NCBI RefSeq assembly: GCF_018139145.2 | Contig: NC_059475.1 | Span: 16,868,937-16,932,936, forward strand | Origin: Gymnogyps californianus | Taxonomy: Eukaryota > Chordata > Aves > Accipitriformes > Cathartidae | Length of the DNA stretch: 64,000 nucleotides | Reading direction: 5' to 3' | Part shown: positions 1-11,487 of the stretch, piece by piece | How positions within the stretch are numbered: position 1 is the stretch's first letter | Layout: the number at the start of each line of letters is the position of its first letter | Program-made: the position numbers and the translations under genes | The notes under the pieces: model-generated | What the model was told of the DNA's origin: nothing | Databases searched by the model: none | Seen by the model: only the letters and a program-made list of their open reading frames with translations

Positions 1-842
1 TACCTGTATTAAAAATAAAAAACAAACACCCCCCCCCACGTCACCCCCCAAAAAAACCCCAAACAGGCAACCATAACTCAGTGAACTGACAGTAAATTCA
101 AAAGTGGTATCATATATCCAAGCGAATGCTTCAAATAACGTCTCTGGCAAAACAAGTACTCCCTTAGAGAGGCTGAATCAAGATGCCTAGCTTGCTTCTG
201 TGTCCTGACCTAAACAGTATGACCTAAATCTTGCAAAAGTGGAGAAAAATTAAACCTCAAGCCCATAAGGATTCTCACTGCCATTAGCAGGTCTGCAATA
301 GTCTGCCCTCATTATTTTATGGGAGTATATGCCTGTATTTTAAATAGCCCAAATTTTGGTCAAGTCCAAGACGCCACTATGTGATGCAAAATTTCATTAC
401 TGATTGAGAAACACATGGAATGCATCCAGGGAGATCCAGCTGCCTGCCTTTTCAGTAGGTACCTACTCAATAGGGGAATTGTAAGAATAGGTCTCCAGAT
501 TGGCTGTGTGGAAAAGCTTGTGGTGTTTGTGTGTTGTCATCACAGCTGCACGTGACAACTGTCAACCTACCACCCATGGACTGCTTGTGAGAACCCAATT
601 TTCAAAGACCAGCTGGGATCAGTGAGCAGGTTCAATGGACTGTTCTGCTCCTCCATACTTTTCTCAACCAAAGAAGAAACTTCTCAACTCCTCCTCTCCC
701 CGTCCCCTTATCGTTCACTTACAACTGTCATTCTACACATGTGAAGTAAAGCTGTGGTCCTGGCAAGCTGGTGGGAGGCAGGAATGGGGCTACAAGAAAC
801 AACCCTTCTTTAAGACTGAAATTAGGTAAGTATCTGCCTGCC

Positions 843-861
843 AAAAAAAAAAAAAAAAAAA
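843..861. repeat. poly(A) tract, A19
   Basis: A run of 19 adenines. No recognisable LINE or SINE body lies directly upstream, so it may be a simple homopolymer and not a retroposon tail. Confidence 0.9.
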
Positions 862-2058
862 GCTAGTTAGTGTTGGTGTAGCCCACCTCAGCTTTTTGAA
901 TCCTGCCTTCCAAAAGGATCCAAAGCTTTTTATACACCAGTGGAGCCTTCCCCTTATCTTACATCCATAAAGTATTCACCCCCACCTAAAAAAGTCTGCA
1001 ATGCTGTTGGTTGCTAAAAATCTCCTGCCACTAAAGCAGCAGGAAGAAAAAGAAGGTAGTAACTGGAATGAGCTGCTTTTACAGACTGCAAGTCATCTAT
1101 TATGAAAATAGTTATTATTTATAGCACCTGAGAGATACAGGTCAGAACAAATACCCTCACTGTACAAAATTCTGAGCTTTTTTCAGTAGCTTTGGTTATT
1201 CAATGATATCTGAAAAAGCTCTCTGCATCTTTACAAAATGCCAGCATTTGTATTTCCTAACAAACTGAGATAGCATTAGAGGCTCATGATATTGCTGGTG
1301 TTACAAACAGAGTATGTTCTCCCACTGAAGGGGAGAAGCAACTATCTGCAGGGAAAACGGGAATGTTTGTGTCTCAGGGGAGAAATCACAAGGATTGCTA
1401 CTTTCTGGGGTGTGGAATTAGGGAAAAAATGTGATACAACCTCATTTTGAAAGTGAGATATACATTTGTCCAAGTGAATTAATCATCTAAATTCATCTAA
1501 GCCGACCCTGCTAAGAGGTGAAATCAGCAGAGAATTGAATGGCAACATAAGTAGTATGCTGTAGTTTCAATAATGAAAGAAGGTATGCACAAACTTAACA
1601 TTAGTAAATACAAATAGTCTTGTAAGCTTTGATTGAGTCTTTAAGGATGTGAAAGTTTCAAGTTTCTGCTTCTAAGAATGTCAGAAATAAAATAGGCAGG
1701 TTATGGAAAAAAAAAGACCCAAAAGGAAGTACAGATGAAATAACTGAAGGTAATCAAAACATTCAAAATTTTATCTCCTCAATAAAAATATTCTTTTCTA
1801 GAAGATTTTCAATTTAAATTGAAGTTCAATCACAATTTTAGAATATGTTAACTCACAGGCCAACACTGAATTTGTTGTAATACTTTTGACTCTCATTTGC
1901 AATGATTTCATAGGCTAATGTGGTCCCACAGTGCAAATACTCCACTGTCAAATACTTAGGAGCTTGACATGAAAAACATAACTTACAACTCGTGTATTAC
2001 AAAGAGAATCTAAAATACTTACTGATTTTTACCAAAATTCCTACAAATACTTTACTCC

Positions 2059-2071
2059 TTTTTTTTTTTTT
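2059..2071. repeat. poly(T) tract, T13
   Basis: A run of 13 thymines in AT-rich DNA. No retroposon body was recognised next to it. Confidence 0.9.
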
Positions 2072-2879
2072 GAAAGGACAATTTCTTTCAAGCATCTTGT
2101 TTGTTGCTTTCCATGCATCAACAGCCCGCACTGTCCCATGTCTGCTCCTTTGCCATTTATTTCAAACAATTTTATACTTCACTGACTTTACAGACTAGTG
2201 CTATTCTTACACCAATTTTCAACACCTAATTCTTAATGACAGATAATGCAAGTTATCTTTACCTGTACCCCTTGCATTTGAGTAAAGAGTATACATCTCC
2301 AGACACACAGAACTCACAGGATCTAGGGATACTGTGATTTCTAGGTATAATTCTGATTTCAGTAAACATGCATTTCAAGCAGTAACAAATGTCAGAGTCA
2401 CTGTTGCACTAGTAATACAAGATGCATCATTACCTGAATAAACAGCTACAACTGTAAATATAAAGTGTTCTTCTAAATAGAAAGTATTCTGTTCACTATA
2501 CAGATACAGAACAAACAAAGAATATCTAAGAGAACATTTAACCTTAACTTCTCATATTGGGTTTACAGATGAAAATACGTATCTTTACTGAAGCACATGT
2601 ACTTTGAAGGTCTTTGTGCTTTTGTTACAATTCAACTTGCATTGTTATTGGGCTCCTTTTGTTATTTTATTCTCCTTTAGGTTTAGATGTGATTTCACCA
2701 ACTTCTGCGATAGTAATTTGGATCTAAGAGTCTGTCTACATAGGGCTACCTACTAGAATAGCCATTCTGAATATTTAGGCATATACATTTCCATGTTCAC
2801 AGTCTGCTTCTGTAAGAGGTGTGCACATGTGACAAATAAGCTTGGTACACTAATGTTAGTAAATTTCTGTATGTAAATT

Positions 2880-2965
2880 AGCCCTCCATTTCCCAATGAA
2901 ATGCATCCATCTCCTGCATCTCTCAGGGTCACATAGGAATGAAAGACAGGATTTGATCACTGCCT
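2880..2965 (-). repeat. MIR-like SINE relic, weak
   Basis: Around 2925-2965 the plus strand reads AGGGTCACATAGGAATGAAA and then a GACAGGATTTGA block. This resembles the reverse complement of the MIR core, the part containing 'ggtcacacag' and 'ggattcgaac'. The match is short and decayed, and it could be chance. Confidence 0.3.
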
Positions 2966-5900
2966 ACTTACAAATAGAAACACACTTTGCAAGATTGCTT
3001 TCTGCATTTAGTGTTTCTTACAAGATCTGTGTAATGAAGGTGAAAGGAAATGGAAGCTGGAGGTAAGAGTCTTCCACTTTTTGAAATGGAAAAATCTAAG
3101 TCCACTGGACTTGTCCACTAAAATATCCACTAATATTGACTTTTTTTCCCCAGGAGCAGTTATCAATCTTATATCTGCCAAGTAAAGTGTTATTTTTGTA
3201 TTTAATACTGGAGTTACAACTGTGTAATGTATTTTAAGGCATGATATGCAGTGTTAGTGTCCTAGCCTCCTGTCTTGTAGCCTGTTCCCTACTGACAGGA
3301 CCCTATACTGCAAAAAGCCTCAGTGATAAAAAAGACTTTGCAAGGGTACGGACATCATTCACGTGAAATACTTTGCATATTTCATGACATCAATGATTTA
3401 ATGACCTTTGTCAACTGCAGGTTTCAAACAGCCTTCTGCAAATGAACTAACATCTTTGGAAACACAGCTTTCAAAATGGAGAGTCCTTTGGAACCAGTAG
3501 TTTCAGTTGTGCTGTAAAGCTTACACCATCCATTTCCTAGATTTCCTCGCAGTTCTAGAAACGAAGTAGTTCAGAAATGATAGGTGCAAATCTCAGGTTC
3601 ACCAGGGTAAATAAAATTACTTACTCTAAAGTAGAGGGATTCAATTCACACTCACATGTAGAGAAAACCTGGTTGCTCCATAGTCATATTAGTGTAACTG
3701 AACAGAAACAAACGCGTCTACACAGGTCCTGAAAGCAGACTCTAGCCCACTATTAAGTTTCTTCAGTGTAACAACTTCTTGTAAAGTCAAGGACATCTAG
3801 TCCTCCTTAAGACTTACAATTTCAGACTAGACTATGGTACCATCTTATGCTGTCAGTGTCTGCCAGGAACTCTGGAGCTCTATCCTCCATCACCTTCTTC
3901 AAGTAACATTCTTATCTTGCACAAAACTGCTGTCTTCAGAGTCCTGGGTGCTCATCAGCACTTCTAATGAAACATGATCTGTGGACAAACGAGCAGTAGA
4001 ACAATTCTAGTGATATATGAATTACAACATTTGAATGATTTAAAAAAGCAGTGTAATTAAGACTAGCTGTGTCATAGCTTATGCAGTTTGATGAAGTGGT
4101 GTATGCACACAGACATTAGTTTGGATAGTGACATATTAGCCGTGTGTATGACAGTGGGCAAAATTAGCGAGCAGGCTCTGCACACTGCAGCTATTAGTAA
4201 CTTTTCACTGAAGCTTTCAAAATCTGTCTGAACCTCTGGCACATCTGGAAGTACCAAGTTTGCATGCATAGGATTATGACGATAGGTATCATCCTAAACA
4301 AATTCATGCACATAAAAGATATTACATGCAGTTGTCACTCTTTCTAGCACTCACTGCTATTTGAACCCAGCATCACATATTCAATTCTTTTAGAAAAGAT
4401 GGTCTAAATGGCTTTATTATACCTCAGTGATTGACAAGGCTAGTCTGAAGGTGCTTATCTGATGATAGATAAGGGAGATCACAATCTCCCTGTAACTTAA
4501 GGGAGTTGCTTATACCTGAAGGGTGAGTTTGTGTCAAAACCAAGAGTTCCCGTTAACACATGCAGTTGTGTCCACAGGTCAGCATTGCTATAAAAATGCA
4601 GAAGGTTGCACTATCTAGCTGTTAGACCCAGTAGCACAGTAGTAAAACACAGAATGAAACTAGTTATGATATGGAATCACAAAGAAAACGAGAAACAATT
4701 TTTTTTTATGCTAGAGGTCCGCCTCTTAAAAATACTAAATATTTTGGGCAGCTACCCTTGACCTTAAACCAGGGTCAGGCTGTTACTTTCTATTACACCA
4801 GTCTCTTAGAGCTGCAAACAGGGATTTGAGCCCCACTGAAACAAGTTATGAAAGGCTGCTCCTGCCCCAAACAGGTTAGGAGTAAGGTTACATGCAGCAG
4901 ATCACTAAGCAAGGAAGGGCTAAGAGGAAAAAAAGACACAAACCAAGAACATACAGAACCACTTACTGTAATTCTAGCTGGTCACAAATCAGGAGTCTTA
5001 CAACGCAGGAGCTCGAATCTGACTTCTAACATGCAAATTATTACCATACTAGCTCTTTAAAATGTTGCTCAAAATCACAGGTCAAGTTGGTTCCGTACCA
5101 TTAAGGGAGGAGTCTGAAAAGAGCCAAAAAAGAATTACTGTGCCTGAGCTCCACAGTGAGATAAAAAATCCTGTTACCTTCCAGAGACATTCAAGACCCT
5201 TGCCTTTCTTGAATATCATGGCTTGCTCACTATGCGGTAGCACACATACACATATCATACACATACTCTGCATCTCTTCCAGCCTTATTCTGCTAAAGAT
5301 GCTTTAGTACAAATCAGCTCTTCAGTTCCTAACTTTCACTTGCATGTTTTGTTTGCAGGGAGTCTCAAATATCCTCTAAAGTAGAAACACTTTACAGCTG
5401 AAAACTAAAAATAAACTCTTTAAAGCGTCAGCTTAAACCAAGAACCCATGCCCTATCATAGGTTGAATCTTGGGTCCCATCAGTCACACTTTGCTGCGGT
5501 CTACACAGGATAAGAAGCAAACCAAAAGAGAACTGTGATAGCAAAGGTCGCAGTGATTTTAGTGAAGATGGGATTCTGTCACGCACCTTTTAAAAAGCTA
5601 CAATTCAGAAAGCCTCTTCTACAAAAGCCTACAGGGCTCTAGTCTCCACTGCCTCTCCTGCCTTTTGACTCAACATCCCACAGGACAGTGTGATCTGCTT
5701 AAGCAACTAACAACCAACGTAACCTAGGAAAACTCCCTGACTTTTGGCAAGGGTTTGTTTGTGGACAATTGCGAGGTAAAGCCAAGCAAGTGAAATTCTT
5801 TAACATAGTCTGTTAGGCAAATTTACTCATTGTATTCTGGAAACAGAAATTTCCTAATTTGTACATGAACTTCACTCTCTTTGTTGAGCAAACTTAACTT

Positions 5901-7468
5901 CCCTATCTCATCTCTTCTGTTGACAAGCCCAAAGCAGAGCTAAATCGCTGATCTTTTTAGGCAGAGGCAGAAAGTCAGAATAGAATTTTTTTTTTCCTCC
6001 TGTACTACAAATCAGTGTAATTGCTCCTGCTGCAGCAACATCTGCCTTTCCAGACACTGGAAAGCATCCTGCTACATAATGGTATTTTGAGATCCAGAAA
6101 ACAAAATAAATGCTCATAAGTAACTTTTCTGCCCTCCCCAGCCCCTCCTTTTTTAAAGCATAAACTGCATAACAGAAAACAGCTCTTCCATTTCACACCA
6201 GTTTAGGTACTTAAAAACTGAATGTATTTGCTTTTCTGCTTTGTACTTTATCAATATTAATATCAAAAAAATGCATGCTATGATCATTCAGAATAATCAT
6301 TCAGATTTGCATTCTTGTTGTGTATTCTACCATTTATCACACTAAATCTTTACTAAATTGATAGTCTTGCTATTTAAAGGCTCTTGTTCTAGTTTTACAT
6401 GCATAACATCCAGTTGGCAACTCTCTCTGCAGTGGAGTGACAAACATTTTAAAGCTTAGCCCTTAAACCACAACAATAATGCTAGATGAGAAGAAAAAAA
6501 AAGGCAACAAAATACTACAAAGAATAATGCCTATTCAATTATAACAAAATGAATTAAACAAGTGAACTTGATGTGTTTACCTTCCTGCACATACCTACAG
6601 AAAACGTTGGGACTCATTACATGCGAATGTAAAATAACACTTCTGGTGTCCATTTTATTCATATTCAAGTCAACTGGCTAAATTTTCTGTCTCTCCATGG
6701 GCACATACTGAGCCCCTGAACAATCCTTGGCGTCAGATATACAACCCTAATTCAAATATATCAATGAAAACATTGGCAAAAGCACTACACTTTGCTACTC
6801 TAAAGGAACAAACTGGAAAACAAGTGTAGGGCAAGCAGAGAGAAAATTTACTTCAGATATTCCACACAGTAAAATTCAGCACTCTGTCATGTACCACACA
6901 ACTTCTGCTGAAATCCTGAGCTCTGGGTCTATCCAAGATTTGAACTTGATCCATTAACTGTATAATTTATACAACAAAGAAGTTATCTCAAACTGCCTAA
7001 CAAAACACTGTGATCAAACCAAAAAATTGCTTCCTCAGTATATACAACACTCATGAAATAAAAAGAAATGCAACCACATTGCTTTTGAACCAGTAATTTA
7101 TGGCTCTAGCACAAGCACAGACTCTGATCCTCAGCTGTAAATCTTTGCCAATCAGGTGGCAACCAGCAGAGCTGGATCCAAACCTCAGAACTTTGTAAAT
7201 AATGCTGTAATACAAAGGCTTAACCTACTAGATTTGTTTTTCCTTTCCAAATATAACGTAAGAATCACAGTCTCACTAAAACGTAATTGCATAACAAGAT
7301 AACAACATGTAAAGTTTGAAAAAAAACCTCTTAATTGCAAATAAGCTCACAGGGCACATGTGAAGCCTCTTCTGTTCCACCCATAACTCCATCAAAATCC
7401 AGCTGCACCTTAGTCTCCAGCTTCCCAACACTTTATTACCTACAACGCCAACTATCCTCCTCTCAGCA

Positions 7469-7482
7469 CTGCCATCTAGTAG
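7469..7482 (-). promoter_or_regulatory. Candidate CTCF-type site at the edge of CpG island 1
   Basis: The 14-mer CTGCCATCTAGTAG agrees with the reverse CTCF core GCGCCMYCTRSTGG at 11 of 14 positions, including the diagnostic GCCATCTAGT block. It lies about 120 bp left of the CpG island, a usual setting for boundary sites. This is motif similarity only and occupancy is unknown. Confidence 0.25.
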
Positions 7483-8217
7483 GAAGTGGCAGCGTACCAC
7501 GGGCTGCCTGTCACATCAGCTCAAAGGCAGCAATATTCCCGGAAAGCATCGCAAAGCTGTTGCTGCTGCTAAAATTTTAACTGCAACCAGTAGTTAACGA
7601 CCGACTAGACCGGTTTGAAAGCAGCCTCCCCCAAATCCCCTGGTCCTTCCCAAGCGAGATCCGCTAAGCACGTAGACCAGCGTCTGCTTCGCGTATCTTG
7701 GCGCGTTCTCTGGCGGGGGAAAGCAGGGGAAATTCATATTGCGAGCACCCAACCTTGTGCACGCCGCCACCACGCCCCGGGCCCTGCGACCGGCTGGCGG
7801 AGGGCAGGGAGGGGAACGGGCGCCTCGGGGGTGTAAGCGGCGCCGGAGGAGACGGGGCTGCCGGCCGCCCTCAGCACTCCTCGCAGGTTCACGGGCAGCT
7901 GCGTGGAGACCGCGGGAGCGGGGACGCACCGCCGGCTGCTCCCCCCTTCCCCAGCCCCTCGCCCGGCAGGCCCTACGCGCATCGGCCGGGCTGATGCGGC
8001 TTGCCCACCTCCGAGCACCGTCCTTCCCCAGGGGACCGGGCTGCTGCTGTTGCATCTCTCTCTGTGCAGCAGGACGAGATGGGAAGCGGCTGCAGGAAAA
8101 GCCAAGCAAGGGACCTGCCCTGCCCGCCGCCCCCGCCGCCGGCCGAAGGCGCAGCCCCCGGCATGCAGCCGCCCCCCACAGCCCCGGGAGCGGCCACCGC
8201 GGCACGGCACAGCCTTA

Positions 8218-8219
8218 CC
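8218..8219 (-). other. Strong splice-donor-like sequence, minus strand
   Basis: Read on the minus strand the site is GGGGAG|GTAAGG, close to the ideal MAG|GTRAGT donor. The exon side is at 8219 and above, and the intron begins at 8218 and runs leftwards. It could end a first exon, probably untranslated, of a leftward gene starting inside the CpG island. A second, weaker minus-strand donor-like GCAG|GTGGGG lies near 8272. No acceptor or coding partner was found to the left, so this is a site prediction only. Confidence 0.35.
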
Positions 8220-8520
8220 TCCCCTCCCTGGCTCCCGGGATCCGCCGCCGCTGCCTACCGTGCCCGCCCCCACCTGCGCCGTCCCTCCCAGCCTCGCACT
8301 CAAGTGCGGAGGGAGCACAAAGGCAGAGCCGCCCGCCACGGCGCGGCGGGGGGGCAGCGGGCCCTCACACGCCGCGCCTCTCCCCCGCCGAGCCCCCAGC
8401 CCTGCTGCGCACTGCACCGGCGCTCCCGCCGCCGGCGGCCGCCCGCAACGCTCCCCTCCCCGCTACCGAGCGCCCTGCCCGCCTCAGGGCGCGCGCGCCG
8501 GCCGGCCCGCCCCCGCCCGA

Positions 8521-8537
8521 AACCGTTACGACCGTTA
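8521..8537 (+). promoter_or_regulatory. Tandem MYB-type binding sites
   Basis: The sequence contains AACCGTTA at 8521-8528 and then GACCGTTA at 8530-8537. These are two copies of the MYB recognition sequence (YAACGG / CCGTTA) in the same orientation with a 9-bp period, inside CpG island 1. Known biology: A-MYB and B-MYB bind this motif at CpG-island promoters, and A-MYB drives germline genes and piRNA precursors in mouse and rooster testis. Use of this site is inferred from the motif only. Confidence 0.5.
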
Positions 8538-8572
8538 AAATCATTAACAACTTGCCCCGCGCCTCTCCTCAA

Positions 8573-8588
8573 CCCCCCCCCCCCCCCC
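8573..8588. repeat. Poly(C) tract C16 followed by AG
   Basis: Sixteen cytosines are followed by AG, so the stretch also resembles a very strong 3' splice-site pyrimidine tract on the plus strand. On the minus strand it is a G16 run able to form a quadruplex. It lies inside CpG island 1, 36 bp after the MYB pair. The length could be polymorphic or an assembly estimate. Confidence 0.9.
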
Positions 8589-8948
8589 AGTGGTGCGGTT
8601 GGTGCCGCGATTACGAAGAGCCCCTCAGCCTCAGGAAGTTCCCCAGCCCCGGGAAGAGCTGAGGGGGACACGCCGCCCCACGTACCCCCCCGCCACTGAC
8701 ACACACCGGGCTCGCCCACCGGCGAGCGGCGGGGGCAGGCGGTCCCCCTCCGCCGCCGCGCCGCCCCCGCAGCCCCCGGCAGACACGTACACACAGACCG
8801 CCACAGCGCCCTGCCTCCCCTCCGCCAGAGGCACGGAGCCCTCCGCTCGGCGCTCTCGCCAGACAGAGCGGCCGCCGGGCCCCCCCGTCGCCGCTGAGTG
8901 GGTGTGTGTGGAGGGGGGACAGGTGATGAGCGGGCAGGAGAGGAGCCG

Positions 8949-8963
8949 CCCCCCCCCCCCCCC
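8949..8963. repeat. Poly(C) tract C15
   Basis: Fifteen cytosines in CpG island 1, the second long C run within 400 bp. The complementary G run could fold into a quadruplex. Confidence 0.9.
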
Positions 8964-9227
8964 GCTTCCTTCCGAGGCGGGAAGGTCTGTGGTACAAAAC
9001 CGCTCCCGCCTTTCCCCCACCCCGTCTCTGCAGATGCCCCCAGGAAGGGCTGCCAGGCTGGCAGCGACAACAGCCACCCCCTCCCTCGGGAAAGCTGTTC
9101 TCCATCCTTCTCCCTCGCTCGCCTGCTTTTCAGCTCGGCCGCTTGACTGACAGGGAGCCTTCCAGCGGCCGCCCACGCGCGCTCCCGTTTCCCCTCAGTC
9201 GGAGAGGGAGATGGCGAAGGAGAAAGC

Positions 9228-9366
9228 ATGAATGAAACAGCCAGGCAGCGAGCGGGAGCGCCCGGCGGCGGCCGAAGAGAAGCCGGCCCCCGCCCCCGGG
9301 AGAGCCGGAGCCGCCGCTGCCGCAGTGAGGCCCCAGGGGGTGGCGGGGCTCAGGCAGCAGGCCGAG
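9228..9366 (+). other. Possible first-exon end on plus strand, donor after 9366
   Basis: The sequence GCCGAG|GTGGGT at 9361-9372 is a good 5' splice-site match. Upstream start codons at 9228 and 9232 open different frames, and the 9232 frame is open for exactly 45 codons to the donor. However, the 9232 ATG has T at -3 (a weak context) and the product is low-complexity Ala/Pro/Arg, so the segment is more likely 5' UTR than coding. It is recorded because it would give CpG island 1 a rightward transcript. No acceptor partner is established, although a candidate exon exists at 13155. Confidence 0.2.
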
Positions 9367-11270
9367 GTGGGTAGGACGGCGTGCCGTGGGCAGCTCTGCG
9401 GCGGGGCGCCCGTGCCCCCGGCTTCTTCTGTGGGCTGCTTGTTCCTGAGTCGGGGGGGAAGTCGTTAGCCGCAGACTGCCGACGGCCTCCCCTAGTCTCT
9501 CTTCTCAGAGGGGGCCGAGAGGCCATTTTAAGATGCAGCTGCTGCTCCTCAGGGGTTTGTTCTTGTCGTTTAGCCCCCAAATTCCCGGGGCTGCGTCTGA
9601 ACGGTGGCTAGAGCACGTGGGTCCCTATGGCTTAGTGCAAATGCTTTCACTAGTGTGGTTGACTTTGTGCTGAAGTGGATGAAGAGCCTGCCTCTCGTCA
9701 GCTCAAGTTTGGGTGAAAAAACTTGGGGCAGAAGGTGGAAGGTTGATGCTGTCTCAAACCAGAGCCATGACCATGGCTTTATATGTAGGCAACGTGGCTG
9801 ATTCCTAATCTCCTATAAACCTACTTTGCTCCACCAAAGGCAACGCATTTTACACTGATAAAAACCCAGCACCTAATACCTGAACTAGGACACTTGTCCA
9901 GAAGTAATAGGAGGGAGGAAAGGGTCTCAAAGATTGCTTTAAGCCCACTTGGTTTTTCCAGTGATTACTTAGTACTGTGGGGTAGCCTTATAATCCTTTT
10001 TTTCCTCAGATCAGTTAGTCCCTAAAAAGGTTGTAACTTGTTAAACACATACTTCACAACCTCTGGCTGTAGACCAGAGGTTTTCCCAGTGCTTTGGCAT
10101 GAGTATTGGTGAGTTTGATTTGTGACATTAGTTTTACTAGCCTAACTTACCATGGAGTCAAAGGATTAAATGTTCAGGTAATGAGGGCCTACTAAGTCAG
10201 TGAAATTACCTCAGTATCCATTCACTGAAGGTCAGTAATTCCTCTAAGTTACTTAATATTTTATATATTTTCTTAATTTAATTTATTAGAATCCTTGATT
10301 GGAAAACCCAATAGTATTTATCTATCTAAATCTCTCCTGCAATTTAAATTGAACAGGGCATTTTCCACTTCTGAATATGCATGGAATGTTTTGTTATATG
10401 CTGTTAGATACATTGCATGCTGCACTTGAGACATATCTGCATTTGCAGTTACATAATCAATAAACATGGGGTTTTGTGCCATGAATCTAGAATCATATTC
10501 TGAGCTGTTTTAAATCAGTATGCCTCCACAAATTTAATGCCTGCCATAAAATTTATATCAGCTAAAATTTTAGCTTCTGAATTTAAAAAGCTGTTTGGGA
10601 TTCATATGATGAGAAGCGTCTTAGTAACTTTATTTTTTAAATTTTGCATTCACTGAGTGCACAACAAAACATCAAGTCCTTTGCTATAGAATAATAAATG
10701 TAAGATTATAATTTAGATGGGTCAGTGCAATTCTTTATGTATTTGTTTTATAAGGTTCTTATGTTTGTGCTAATAGTTCAACATGACTCACCTACAGTAC
10801 ATATCACTGCCACAGCTGTTGTAAACCTTCTTCTGAGTCAGAGAATGACTTTATGACCCAGAATTCTGGCAATGAGTACTATCCTAGTGATTTTCCCAAT
10901 TAAGAGAGAATTGCGAGTTGGTATGAGTGCAGGGTGAGTCAGAGTTTGATGTAAGAGGCAAAACTGGACTCATCAGTTACTACTGGACTAGCTCAGTATC
11001 CTCTTCCCTTCCAAAAGTCAGTGGCATGAAAACCTGGAATGAGCCTGTGATGGGAACTCCTCTTGGAGTTCAGAAAGACTGCAGTGGGCCAGGGAATTAG
11101 CTCTGCTCGGTCCCAAATGCTCCTAGCTACTGTACCAGCCATCTGCCACTCATTGCTGTGGGGTGCAGAGTAGCTTTGCAGGGGGATGGGGCCAGCAGCA
11201 GTAAATAGTTGAGAGGCAGCAGGGCTTCTCTGCTTTACTCTGAGAAACCATTTTGCTTCTTGGACTTACC

Positions 11271-11331
11271 AAAATGCAGGAGGTATGACATTAAAACCAC
11301 ACGTGCTGCTGCGTGTGGTTCTCTGCATTTT
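11271..11331. repeat. Imperfect inverted repeat / hairpin
   Basis: An inner perfect 9-bp stem (AACCACACG at 11295-11303 with CGTGTGGTT at 11312-11320) closes an 8-nt loop. An outer 9-bp stem (AAAATGCAG at 11271-11279 with CTGCATTTT at 11323-11331) is separated by an asymmetric internal loop of 15 nt against 2 nt. The asymmetry is too great for a typical miRNA precursor. Confidence 0.6.
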
Positions 11332-11487
11332 TTTGCTGAAAAACAGCCCAAATCTGCCCCAGCTGATTTTGAATAGCAAAATTTGGGTACCCTGTACTCT
11401 GCCAACTGCTCGCTGCAGAGAACATGTTGGAATCAGTCAACCAGCTACTCTCTGTTAAAATTATGTCAGAAGAAAAGGGGCCAACAT

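Larger units (their letters stand above)
1..7590. other. AT-rich non-coding stretch left of CpG island 1
   Basis: I see no exon here that I can defend. The DNA is AT-rich and CpG-poor, and its open frames are short (about 60-80 codons) and overlap on both strands, as expected by chance. Simple tracts include a C-rich run near 30-60, an A19 run at 843-861 and a T13 run at 2059-2071. A weak MIR-like relic lies near 2880-2965 and a CTCF-like motif near the right edge at 7469-7482. If a gene runs leftwards from the CpG island, this would be its first intron or its exons, but I could not recognise coding exons on the minus strand. Confidence 0.5.
7590..9610. promoter_or_regulatory. CpG island 1, probable promoter (possibly divergent)
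   Basis: About 2 kb of GC-rich, CpG-dense sequence lies between AT-rich flanks. In vertebrates an island of this size nearly always marks a promoter. It contains tandem MYB-type sites (8521-8537), two long C runs, GC boxes, a GGCCATTTTAAGATG block at 9521-9535 and an ATGGCG block at 9211-9216; the last two resemble YY1 sites. Long open frames on both strands (up to about 300 codons) are overlapping, low-complexity Pro/Ala/Arg/Gly products of GC-rich DNA and are not credible proteins. Donor-like sequences point leftwards at 8219/8218 and rightwards at 9366/9367. This fits untranslated first exons on both strands, but the transcription start and the gene identity are unknown. Confidence 0.8.

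Noticed and set aside
7594..9229. Several open frames of 160-310 codons on both strands in CpG island 1
   Set aside because: They overlap in up to six frames and give low-complexity Pro/Ala/Arg/Gly products with no motif. This is the usual effect of few stop codons in GC-rich DNA.
9604..9801. Small frame just right of CpG island 1
   Set aside because: Short, no motif, and no acceptor or donor of quality.
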